Shown here: positions 16,172 through 22,981 of the stretch, piece by piece
Layout of the letters: each line of letters starts with the position of its first letter
Numbering within the stretch: the stretch's first letter is position 1
NCBI GenBank assembly: GCA_050694275.1
Contig: JBOGXF010000095.1
Span: 1 to 24,919 of the forward strand
Length of the DNA: 24,919 nucleotides
Direction: 5' to 3'
Source of the DNA: JBOGXF01 sp050694275
Lineage (GTDB): Bacteria; Actinomycetota; CADDZG01; WHSQ01
Made by a program: the position numbers and the translations under genes
Notes under the pieces: generated by a model
Database searches by the model: none
What the model was told of the DNA's origin: nothing
The model's input: only the letters and a program-made list of their open reading frames with translations

Positions 16172-17335
16172 CTACACCGCGCGAAGTCCTGCCGGCTCGA
16201 TCTCGGGCGCGTGGTCCTCGGCGGCGCGATCGCCACAGGTCGGGCACGCGGGATCGCGCCGTACCTTCACCTCGGAGAAGCGCGTGGTCTGCGCGTCGAA
16301 GGTCAAGAGTCGTCCGACGAGCGGGTCACCGTAGCCCGCGATGAGCTTCAGGGCCTCGTTCGCCTGGAGACTTCCAACGATTCCCGGGAGCACGCCCAGG
16401 ACTCCTGCCTCGCTTCAAGTGGGGGCCAGTTCGGGGGGCGGTGCCTCGGGATAAAGGCATCGATAGCAGGGACCCTCGAAGGGCACGAAGGTCGACGCCA
16501 TGCCCTCGAACCGAAAGATCGATCCGTGCACCACCGGCTTTCTCAGCTCGATCGCAACGTCGTTGACTACGTAACGTGTGTCGAAGTTGTCGCAACCGTC
16601 GACGATGACGTCGTAGCCGGACATGATCTCGGCGGCGTTGGCCTCATCGAGCCGCACCGGATGCACCACCACGTTCACGTCGGGGTTGAGCTTCGCGATC
16701 GTCTCCTTGGCGGATTCGGCCTTGAGCATGCCGATGCGCTCGGTGTTGTGCACCACCTGACGCTGGAGGTTGTTCTCCTCGACGCGGTCGGAATCGACGA
16801 TCCCGATTGTCCCCACCCCGGCGGCGGCGAGATAGAGAAGCGCCGGCGATCCCAGGCCCCCGGCTCCGATGCACAGAACCTTCGCGTCCAGGAACTTCAT
16901 CTGGCCACGCTCGCCCACCTCGGGAAGGGTGAGGTGTCTGGAGTATCGGTCGCGCTGCGACGCGTCGAGCACGCGCGGCATCGAGAAATCGAAGCCGAGA
17001 TCCTTCCAGCGGTTGAAGCCGCCCATCATGTTGGACACGTTCTTGTATCCGAGCTCCTTGAGGGTCTTGGCGGCAAACGCGCTCCGCACCCCCGAGGCGC
17101 AGTAGACGACGATTTCTGCGCTCTTGTCGGGGAGGACGTCTTCGACCCGGCTCTCGAAATGCGCGCGCGAGAGATGGTGGGCTCCCGGGACGAGTCCGTG
17201 CTGGACCTCGTCCTGCTCTCGGACGTCGAGGAGCTCGAAGCGCTCCCCCGCCTGCAGACGGGCGAGCACCGCTTCCGGCGAGGTCTCCTCGATCTCGGCC
17301 CTTATCCGGCTGAACAGATCACGGAAGTTAGACAT
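16172..17335 (-). CDS. moeB: rhodanese-E1 (ThiF/MoeB) fusion, probable selenoprotein with Sec307
   Basis: Read through one in-frame TGA (16415-16417) this is a 387-residue protein. Residues 15-115 are a rhodanese domain with active Cys C79 (VYCASGVRS). Residues 125-387 are an E1-like adenylyltransferase: ATP loop GAGGLG (157-162), D181/D183, R192, K205 and D249. Both halves of the zinc site, CYRC (290-293) and CPTC (364-367), are present, the second only after readthrough. The TGA falls where MoeB, MoeZ and Uba4 have a conserved Cys before EAGVLGV, and a SECIS-like hairpin follows. Such enzymes activate the C-terminus of a sulfur-carrier protein for molybdopterin, thiamine or tRNA thiolation. 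The rhodanese is N-terminal here, whereas MoeZ and Uba4 have it C-terminal. The ATG has an AAGG element nine bases upstream. Without readthrough the product would be a 306-residue protein lacking half its zinc site. The family symbol is given; the exact pathway is uncertain. Confidence 0.85.
16379..16404 (-). promoter_or_regulatory. candidate bacterial SECIS element
   Basis: In the mRNA, GAGUCCUGGG (complement of 16395-16404) pairs with CCCGGGAAUC (complement of 16379-16388) around the six-base loop CGUGCU. The stem is ten positions with one G-A mismatch and one G-U pair. The loop starts about 20 bases after the UGA and has G as its second base. These properties fit the published bacterial SECIS consensus as I remember it: loop 16-37 bases after UGA, with G among the first two loop bases. 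Chance hairpins are common in GC-rich DNA. Confidence 0.65.
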
Positions 17336-17356
17336 ATTTACAACCTTACAATAGTG

Positions 17357-17603
17357 CTAATGCCCTCGGCCACGGGCCGCACGGATCTCCTTCAGGGTGG
17401 GATTCACCAGCAGGTCGCCGTCGACCTCGACCGTGGGCACCACCCGGTAGCCGCCGGAGGCCTCGACTATCCTTTCGCCGTGATGGGGGAATGCGTCCAC
17501 GTCGATCTCTGCGTAGGCGATCCCCGCCTCGTCGAGCCTGCCGCTTGAGGCGGACGCAATGCCCACACGTTCTTGTCGAATAGATGGTGATCGGATTGTC
17601 CAT
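17357..17603 (-). pseudogene. glutaredoxin/mycoredoxin-like gene with a one-base frameshift
   Basis: The N-terminal half reads ITIYSTRTCGHCVRLKRQ from the ATG at 17603, with the redox pair C13-GH-C16. The C-terminal half (LDEAGIAYAEIDVD, then VVPTVEVDG and NPTLKEI) is intact in another frame. The two halves join perfectly if one base near 17537-17540 is removed, giving about 81 residues, the normal size of a mycoredoxin. The proteins reduce disulfides or mixed disulfides with mycothiol. A TTG start at 17612 with an AGAGAGG element upstream is possible. The gene lies 21 bases before the rhodanese-E1 gene on the same strand. The break may be an assembly error or a real recent mutation. Confidence 0.8.
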
Positions 17604-17681
17604 ATCGCTCAAATCGGGCCTCTCTGACGAACAACTTCTCGCCGGAGCGTGTCATTCCCTGCCCAGAAGCGCGGCAGCGGG

Positions 17682-18734
17682 ATGAGGGGGGTCGTCTACA
17701 CCGGTCCGGGCAAGGTCGCGGTTGAGGACATCCCCGAGCCACGCATCCAGGAGCCGACCGACGCTCTGGTCGAGGTGAAGCGCACCGCGATCTGCGGATC
17801 GGATCTTCACGTCCTGGACGGCAAGACCCCCGGCATGCGAGAGGGATGCGTCATCGGGCATGAGTTCGTGGGGCTCATCGCGGAGCTCGGCGAGGGCGTC
17901 CTCAAGCACCACGAGGGGGTTCGCGCTCTCGGCTCCTTTCTGATCGCGTGCGGATCGTGTGAACCGTGCCGGCGCCGGCGTTTCAACTTCTGTAAGGAGC
18001 GACGCGCCCTGGGTTTGGGCGCGCTGGTGGGCGACCTCGAGGGGGCTCAGGCCGAGTTCGTTCGGGTCCCCAATGCAGACATCAACCTCCGCCGCCTCGA
18101 CGGCGGCATGGCGGGGCTCTCGGACGAGGAGGCGCTGTTCGGAGGCGATATCCTCGCGACCGGTTTCTACGCCGCGGCCATCTCCGAAATTCAGAAGGAC
18201 GATGTCGTCGTGGTGGTCGGCGGGGGGCCGATCGGCTTCTTCTGCGCCCTGGCGGCGCGGCGATACGAGCCGTCCAAGATTCTCGTGCTCGATATGGACG
18301 AGTCGCGGCTCAGTTTCCTGCGGCAGCAAGGCATCGACGCTCAGGATGTGTCGGAAGCGGCCGGTGATGCAGTGGTCGCCGGTGCCACCGAAGGACGGAT
18401 GGCCGACGTCGCGATCGAGGCGGTGGGCGCGATCGATGCTCTGAAGTCCGCAATGCGGTGCGTGCGGGACGGGGGCCGGGTGACCATCGTCGGGGTCTAC
18501 GGAACCGAGCGCTACGAGCTGCCCACCGGCATGGTGTGGGTGAGGGGTCTTGATCTGAGGTGGTCGGGCATGGCGAACGTGCACGCGCACTGGGATGAGG
18601 CTCTGCTGGCGGTCGCCAAAGGCGACGTCGAGCCGACCGCGATCATCACCCACCGCCTCCCGCTAGACGACGCGCCCAAGGGCTACGAGTTGTTCCGCTC
18701 GCGCGAGGCGATGAAAGTGGTCCTCACCCCTTAA
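17682..18734 (+). CDS. zinc-dependent alcohol dehydrogenase family protein
   Basis: Starting at ATG 17682 this is a 350-residue medium-chain dehydrogenase. Catalytic zinc ligands are C38 (CGSD) and H60-E61 (GHEF). The structural zinc site has C90, C93, C96 and C104 (CGSCEPCRRRRFNFC). The Rossmann loop is VVVVGGGPIG (175-184), with an acidic residue after strand 2 (LDMDESR) that favours NAD. It oxidises or reduces an alcohol/aldehyde pair; the substrate is not evident. In-frame codons back to a GTG at 17649 exist but add 11 residues without family character. It is divergent from the glutaredoxin-like gene and is followed by two palindromic repeats. Confidence 0.9.
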   Translation: MRGVVYTGPGKVAVEDIPEPRIQEPTDALVEVKRTAICGSDLHVLDGKTPGMREGCVIGHEFVGLIAELGEGVLKHHEGVRALGSFLIACGSCEPCRRRRFNFCKERRALGLGALVGDLEGAQAEFVRVPNADINLRRLDGGMAGLSDEEALFGGDILATGFYAAAISEIQKDDVVVVVGGGPIGFFCALAARRYEPSKILVLDMDESRLSFLRQQGIDAQDVSEAAGDAVVAGATEGRMADVAIEAVGAIDALKSAMRCVRDGGRVTIVGVYGTERYELPTGMVWVRGLDLRWSGMANVHAHWDEALLAVAKGDVEPTAIITHRLPLDDAPKGYELFRSREAMKVVLTP

Positions 18735-18743
18735 CCCTTGTGC

Positions 18744-18790
18744 CCGAGTGGTCGTGGAACGCCATAGAAGGGCGCATGGCGACCACTCGG
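18744..18790. repeat. 47-base palindromic repeat, copy 1
   Basis: The outer arms CCGAGTGGTCG (18744-18754) and CGACCACTCGG (18780-18790) are perfect 11-bp inverted repeats. The 25-base centre is similar to that of copy 2 (18814-18860). The location directly after a convergent gene is typical of REP-like elements or terminators. Confidence 0.85.
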
Positions 18791-18813
18791 CGAGGGCGTG
18801 GAGCGTGTGCTGG

Positions 18814-18860
18814 CCGAGTGGTCGTAGAAAGCCCCAGGAGGGCGCGTGGCGACCACTCGG
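18814..18860. repeat. 47-base palindromic repeat, copy 2
   Basis: The arms at 18814-18824 and 18850-18860 are identical to those of copy 1 and enclose a centre of the same length that differs at a handful of positions. The copies are 23 bases apart. Conserved arms with a drifting centre point to selection on the stem structure or to a mobile REP-like unit. Confidence 0.85.
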
Positions 18861-18867
18861 CGGAGGA

Positions 18868-19146
18868 TCAGGCGGATTTTTGCGCCTGTTCGGTTTTCTT
18901 GGCGACGATGTCGTCCGCGCTCTTGCCACACCCGGGACAGAACTTCGAGTCGGCCGGGACGTTCGCCTCGCAGAACGGACACGGTCCCTCGACCGGCTCC
19001 TCCTGGTACCCGTCCTTGAGACCCTGCTTGAACTCCTTGCCCGCTTGCCCCATGGAGCGAGCGAGCTTCGGGAGCCGCGTCGCCCCGAACAACAGGAGCA
19101 GGATGAGCAGGATGACGATGAGCTCTGAACCACCCGGCAGGCTCAT
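18868..19146 (-). CDS. tatA: TatA/E-family translocase subunit with C-terminal zinc ribbon
   Basis: The 92-residue protein has an N-terminal membrane helix (8-20), the FG hinge (20-21) and the amphipathic helix (ATRLPKLARSMGQAGKEFKQG) of TatA, which forms the pore for folded Tat substrates. The usual acidic, disordered tail is replaced by a zinc ribbon with C56, C59, C70 and C73 (CPFC and CPGC). The ATG is preceded at a 5-base spacing by GGAGGT, the best ribosome binding site in this region. It starts 16 bases after the LLM oxidoreductase gene, and the two are probably cotranscribed. tatB and tatC are not in the window. Confidence 0.9.
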   Translation of the reverse strand: MSLPGGSELIVILLILLLLFGATRLPKLARSMGQAGKEFKQGLKDGYQEEPVEGPCPFCEANVPADSKFCPGCGKSADDIVAKKTEQAQKSA

Positions 19147-19162
19147 GTGAGACCTCCGATCT

Positions 19163-20197
19163 TCACCTGAGAGCGGGGACGACGGTCTCGCCGAAGAGCT
19201 CGACGTCCTCTTCGTCCGCCACCTGGAACGGCACGGCCCCGAGGCCGACGATCACTTCCTCCACGCCGAGATCGACGAGGCGACCCAACCGGTCGACGAC
19301 CTCGCCGGTCGTTCCGGCGATCCGCTGTTTCTTGTAACTCTCAAAGGATACCGCCCCCGCGTCCTCAAACGGCCGAAACACATCTCGGGGAGAGCGCTCC
19401 ACCAGGCGCTCGAATCTCCGCCGTGCGTCCGCATCGTCGCGACCGACCAGGACGTACGCCCCGACCGATCGACGGAGGCTTGCGGGATCGCGGCCGTTTT
19501 CCTCGCACGCCCGATCGGCAGCTTGGGCCCGGGCCGCGTAGCTCTCGATGTCGCCCATCCAGGAGAAGTTCCAGCCGTCGGCCGTGCGCGCGACGACCCT
19601 CAGCAGCCGGTCGCCCTTGCCGCCGATCCACACGGGCGGGCGCGGCTCCTGCACCGGCCGGGGACGGCAAATCGCTCCCTTCATCGTGTAGTGATCCCCG
19701 TCGAAGTCCAGCTCCTCCCCATCGAGCAAACGTCCCACGATCTCGGCCCCCTCGCCGAGCCGCTCTATGCGCACCCCCGCGGGATCGAAGGACATGCCCG
19801 CAGCGACGTACTCCGGCTCGTACCAGCCCGCGCCCATGCCGACATCCACCCGGCCCCCGGACAGCACGTCGAGGGTCGCGGCCATCTTGGCCAGGAGGCC
19901 CGGATTGCGGAAGTCGTTGCAGAGGACGAGCGAGCCGAGCCTGACCCGCGACGTCGCTGCGGCGAGCGCCGACATCGTCGCCCAGCACTCGAGCGAGCCC
20001 TGCGGCTCCTCCGATCCCCCGTACTTGCCGAAGTCGAGGAACAAATGATCGGACACCCACACCGAATCGAATCCGGCCGATTCCGCGGACCGCGCCACTC
20101 GCCGCACCCCCTCCCAGGAGACGGGGGAACCCGCCAAGCTCGTGTCGTAGTGAGGAAGCGCCAGCCCAAACCGCACTTTAGTGGACCGCCCAGCCAC
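19163..20197 (-). CDS. LLM-class F420-dependent oxidoreductase
   Basis: This 344-residue TIM-barrel protein belongs to the luciferase-like monooxygenase class. Typical segments are RFGLALPHYD (9-18), AESAGFDSVWVSDH, TSRVRLGSLVL, the GRVDVGMGAGWYEPEY stretch, and PRPPVWIGGKGDRLLRVVARTADGWN without its last residues. In actinobacteria these enzymes usually use F420; FMN cannot be excluded. Start is GTG at 20197; a second GTG eight codons later, just before the first strand, is possible. The gene is divergent from the CBS protein, across a large dyad-symmetric element. Confidence 0.87.
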   Translation of the reverse strand: MAGRSTKVRFGLALPHYDTSLAGSPVSWEGVRRVARSAESAGFDSVWVSDHLFLDFGKYGGSEEPQGSLECWATMSALAAATSRVRLGSLVLCNDFRNPGLLAKMAATLDVLSGGRVDVGMGAGWYEPEYVAAGMSFDPAGVRIERLGEGAEIVGRLLDGEELDFDGDHYTMKGAICRPRPVQEPRPPVWIGGKGDRLLRVVARTADGWNFSWMGDIESYAARAQAADRACEENGRDPASLRRSVGAYVLVGRDDADARRRFERLVERSPRDVFRPFEDAGAVSFESYKKQRIAGTTGEVVDRLGRLVDLGVEEVIVGLGAVPFQVADEEDVELFGETVVPALR

Positions 20198-20205
20198 GAC
20201 TCGCT

Positions 20206-20320
20206 GGTTTTGGCGGCAAAAAGCCGGCGCCTCGCGGCGTTCTCAGTCGCCGCCGCACGGCTTCGCGAGTGCGCCGGCCCCCTGCGGCCTTGCGACGCTT
20301 GCTTTTCACTCGCCAAAACC
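20206..20320. repeat. 115-base nested dyad-symmetric element
   Basis: GGTTTTGGCG (20206-20215) is an exact inverted match of CGCCAAAACC (20311-20320). Inside, GCCGGCGCCTCGCG (20223-20236) pairs with CGCGAG-T-GCGCCGGC (20264-20278), a 14-bp stem with a one-base bulge. The element fills most of the 165-base divergent spacer between the LLM and CBS genes. It has no coding character. It may be a repeat family member, a non-autonomous mobile remnant, or a structured RNA. Confidence 0.7.
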
Positions 20321-20358
20321 TACCTCTCGTCACTGGGCGGCCCACCGCCATACTCGCG

Positions 20359-20364
20359 TACAAT
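20359..20364 (+). promoter_or_regulatory. candidate -10 box of a leaderless CBS-protein mRNA
   Basis: TACAAT ends 7 bases before the ATG at 20372. A transcript starting at the normal distance from this box would begin at or one base before the start codon. No Shine-Dalgarno is visible, and leaderless mRNAs are common in Actinobacteria. A clear -35 box is not seen. Confidence 0.45.
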
Positions 20365-20371
20365 GCGGGCG

Positions 20372-20836
20372 ATGAAGGTTTCCGACGTCATGACCGAGGC
20401 CGCGATCTTCGACTCGCCGGACGACACCGTCGCGGAGGCCGCCTCCCGGATGTGGCAGTCGCGAACGGGATCCCTGCTGGTCATGGAGGAGGACCGCTTG
20501 ATCGGGATCGTGACCGAGCGAGACGTGCTGCGCGTCGCAGGCGAGGGCCACGATCTCAAGTCGGTCAGCTTGCGAGATGCCATGACATCAGACGTGGTAA
20601 CCGTACCGGCGGACACCAAGCTCGTGGACGCGGCCAAGATCATGTTCGACAAATGGTTTCGCCATCTTCCGGTGGTCACGCAGACGGGGAAAGTCCTGGG
20701 CGTGATCTCGCTGCGAGACCTGTTACAGCTCGTGGCCGAGAGCATGGAAGAGCCCGAGAGCCTCGAGGCGTTGACCGGTCACACGCTGGTGCGCGATCGC
20801 AGGCTCGAGCTCATCGAGCACGGCGACCTCGACTAA
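20372..20836 (+). CDS. two-CBS-domain protein
   Basis: From ATG 20372 this is a 154-residue protein made of a tandem pair of CBS motifs (about 1-58 and 64-122) forming one Bateman module, without any attached enzyme domain. Each repeat shows the typical end: LIGIVTERDVLR in the first and VLGVISLRDLLQ in the second, where the acidic residue binds the ribose of an adenosine ligand. The C-terminal 30 residues are charged and specific to this protein. Such stand-alone proteins sense AMP, ATP, NAD or SAM and regulate a partner that is not identifiable here. An in-frame ATG at 20363 overlaps the possible -10 box and is less likely. The longer frame from 19523 is spurious. Confidence 0.9.
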   Translation: MKVSDVMTEAAIFDSPDDTVAEAASRMWQSRTGSLLVMEEDRLIGIVTERDVLRVAGEGHDLKSVSLRDAMTSDVVTVPADTKLVDAAKIMFDKWFRHLPVVTQTGKVLGVISLRDLLQLVAESMEEPESLEALTGHTLVRDRRLELIEHGDLD

Positions 20837-20846
20837 GTCCCGATCC

Positions 20847-22019
20847 CTAGATCTTGTGCTTCTCGAGGAGCCGGCGGGCGATAACCGTCTTCTGGATCTC
20901 CGACGTCCCCTCGCCGATGAGCAAGAACGGCGCGTCCCGGTAGAGGCGCTCGATCGTGAACTCTTTGGAATAGCCGTAGCCGCCGTGAACCCGCAGAGCT
21001 TTGGTGACGATGTTGTGGCACGCCTCCGACGCGAACAGCTTCGCCATCGCCGCCTCGAGATCGCTTCGCTCGCCCGAGGACTTCTTGTCGGCCGCTGAGT
21101 AGAGCATCAGCTTCGCCGCCTCGAGCTCGGTCGCCATCTCGGCGAGATGGATCTGGATCGCCTGGTGCCCTGCAATCGCCTTGCCGAACGCCTTCCGTTC
21201 CTGCGAGTAGCGAATGGCTTCCTCGAACGCGCGCGTCGCGAGCCCCACGGCGCGTGCCGCGACGTTGACCCGACCGATCTCGATCCCGTCGAGCACTTGC
21301 CGGAATCCCTCTCCTTCCTCCGTGCCCAACAGGTTCGAGGTCGGGATCCGGAAATCGTTGAAGATCATCTCGGTGGTCTCGACGCCCTTGTAGCCCATCT
21401 TCTCGATGTTCTTGCCGACGTCGAGGCCGGGGGCCGGTGTGGGGTTGCCCCCTTCCTTCTCGACGACGAGCATGCTCATGCCCTTATGCGGTGGATCGGC
21501 GTCGGGATCGGTCTTGACCAGCGTCATCACGAGGCTCGCCCGCAGCCCGTTGGTCAGCCACATCTTCGAGCCGTTGACGACGTACTCGTCGCCGTCCCGA
21601 AGGGCTTTGGTCTTGATGCCCTGGACGTCCGAGCCCGCCTCCGGCTCGCTCATCGCGAGCGCGGCGCGCCACTCCCCGGTTGCCATCTGCGGGAGGTACT
21701 TTTGACGCTGCTCGTCGGTGCCGAACTTGTTGATCAGGTAGCAGCCCATGAAGTGCGTGTTGAGGATGCCCGAGAGGCTCATCCAGCCACGCGCCAGCTC
21801 GACGACGGCGAGGGCGTACGTGGCAAGCGATTCACCGATGCCGCCGTACTCCTCCGGCACGGTCAGGCCGAAGAGGCCGATCTCCTTCATCTTGTCGACG
21901 ATCTTGTCGGGGAACTCGTCCTTGTGCTCCAGCTCGTCGGCGATCGGGATGACCTCGCCCTCGACGAGGTCTCGCACGGTCTCGACGATCGCCTTCTGGG
22001 TCTCGCTGAGCTGGAGCAT
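20847..22019 (-). CDS. acyl-CoA dehydrogenase
   Basis: With the ATG at 22019 this is a 390-residue flavoenzyme of the usual acyl-CoA dehydrogenase size. It shows the N-terminal helical domain, the FAD signatures ALAMSEPEAGSD and WLTNG, the R-x-x-FG segment (RKAFGKAIAGHQAIQ), VHGGYGYSKEF, and the C-terminal GEGTSEIQ with the Glu that acts as catalytic base in short- and medium-chain enzymes. It removes two hydrogens from an acyl-CoA and passes them to electron-transfer flavoprotein. Chain-length preference cannot be read. The start is two bases after the stop of the CitE-like gene, so the two are translationally coupled. Confidence 0.93.
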   Translation of the reverse strand: MLQLSETQKAIVETVRDLVEGEVIPIADELEHKDEFPDKIVDKMKEIGLFGLTVPEEYGGIGESLATYALAVVELARGWMSLSGILNTHFMGCYLINKFGTDEQRQKYLPQMATGEWRAALAMSEPEAGSDVQGIKTKALRDGDEYVVNGSKMWLTNGLRASLVMTLVKTDPDADPPHKGMSMLVVEKEGGNPTPAPGLDVGKNIEKMGYKGVETTEMIFNDFRIPTSNLLGTEEGEGFRQVLDGIEIGRVNVAARAVGLATRAFEEAIRYSQERKAFGKAIAGHQAIQIHLAEMATELEAAKLMLYSAADKKSSGERSDLEAAMAKLFASEACHNIVTKALRVHGGYGYSKEFTIERLYRDAPFLLIGEGTSEIQKTVIARRLLEKHKI

Positions 22020-22021
22020 CC

Positions 22022-22966
22022 CTACTCCTGCGCCTTTTGGAAGTCCTCGAGGCTCTTTTCCCGGGACATGCCCGCGGCGCGCCCTCGCTCGGCAAGCTGC
22101 AGCGCCATCTTGCGCGAAGCCTCGTCGATCATCTCGTTTCCGAACATCACCGCGCCGAGCTTTTCGACTTCCGTCGCGTGCTTGTAGGCATCGAGGATCG
22201 CCTCGGCCTTGTCGTATTCCTCCTGGGTCGGGGTGAACACCTCGTTGAGAACATCGATCTGTCCCGGGTGAAGAGCCCATTTGCCGTCGTATCCGAGCGC
22301 GCGCGCCCGCATCGCCATGTCGCGGAAGCCGTCGAGATCCTTGATGAGCAGATAGGGGCCGTCGATCGCCTGAAGCCCGGCCGAGCGGGCCGCGACCAGG
22401 ATCGTTTCGAGCACCCAGTGCCAGTGGTCGCCGGGGTATCCGGGCATCGGCAGGCCCGCGGTCACCGTCGGGAGCCCGAGAGACGCGCTCATGTCGGCGG
22501 GACCGAAGATGAGCGTCTCCAGCCGCTTCGAGCTGTGCGCGATCTCCCACACGTTCTTGAGGCCGAGGGCGGTCTCGATCTGCGCCTCGATGCCGATGCG
22601 CTTGTCCAGACCAACCTTGATCTCGATCATGCGCAGCAGGTGGTCGACGAACATGACCTCGTCCGGATGCTGAACTTTGGGGATCATGACGCAATCCATG
22701 TATGTGCCCGCGACCTCCACGATGGTCTTGACGTCGTCCGCGGCCCACTGCGTGTCGATGGAATTGATGCGAACGACCACGGTCTTGTCGCCCCACTCGT
22801 TGTTCTTCAGGGCATCGATGACGTTGCCCCGAGCCTCCTCTTTGGCGAGCGGGGCGACGGAATCCTCGAGATCCATGAACACCTCGTCGGCCGGCAGACC
22901 GGGGCTCTTGGACAACATCTTCGGACTCGATCCCGGTACCGACAGACACGACCTGCGTGCACGCAC
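22022..22966 (-). CDS. HpcH/HpaI aldolase / CitE-like CoA lyase
   Basis: This 314-residue protein fits the CitE/malyl-CoA lyase family. Visible are SCLSVPGSSPKM near the start, DLEDSVAPLAKEEAR (metal and substrate region), VVRINSIDTQW, IPKVQ, the metal-binding Glu in IEAQIET and Asp in FGPADMSASLG, and the C-terminal KWALHPGQIDVLNEVF. Enzymes of this type cleave or hydrolyse malyl-, methylmalyl- or citramalyl-CoA with Mg2+. The start is GTG at 22966 with a very strong AGGAGGAGA site upstream. It is followed directly by the acyl-CoA dehydrogenase gene, which supports a CoA-ester pathway. L-malyl-CoA lyase is one option; the precise substrate is open. Confidence 0.9.
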   Translation of the reverse strand: MRARRSCLSVPGSSPKMLSKSPGLPADEVFMDLEDSVAPLAKEEARGNVIDALKNNEWGDKTVVVRINSIDTQWAADDVKTIVEVAGTYMDCVMIPKVQHPDEVMFVDHLLRMIEIKVGLDKRIGIEAQIETALGLKNVWEIAHSSKRLETLIFGPADMSASLGLPTVTAGLPMPGYPGDHWHWVLETILVAARSAGLQAIDGPYLLIKDLDGFRDMAMRARALGYDGKWALHPGQIDVLNEVFTPTQEEYDKAEAILDAYKHATEVEKLGAVMFGNEMIDEASRKMALQLAERGRAAGMSREKSLEDFQKAQE

Positions 22967-22981
22967 CTATCTCTCCTCCTA

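Noticed and set aside
14563..16344. 593-codon plus-strand open frame
   Set aside because: It lies antisense to the subtilase gene, whose catalytic triad, signal peptide and ribosome binding site are intact; the plus frame reads as Arg/Val/Glu-rich noise.
16172..16393. Separate small protein gene
   Set aside because: It is the same frame as the rhodanese-E1 gene and encodes the missing end of the E1 domain, including the second zinc pair; it has no start signal of its own.
15734..17548. 604-codon plus-strand open frame
   Set aside because: It is antisense to the subtilase and rhodanese-E1 genes, which have full motif sets; the plus frame has none.
17537..17549. Programmed frameshift in the glutaredoxin-like gene
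   Set aside because: No slippery heptamer, stop-codon stall or downstream structure is apparent, and the family has no such regulation that I know of.
18744..18860. CRISPR array
   Set aside because: There are only two units, each internally palindromic, with a short 23-base gap and no cas genes.
20847..22949. 700-codon extension of the acyl-CoA dehydrogenase frame
   Set aside because: The extra N-terminal part is an out-of-frame reading of the CitE-like gene; the dehydrogenase begins at the ATG at 22019.
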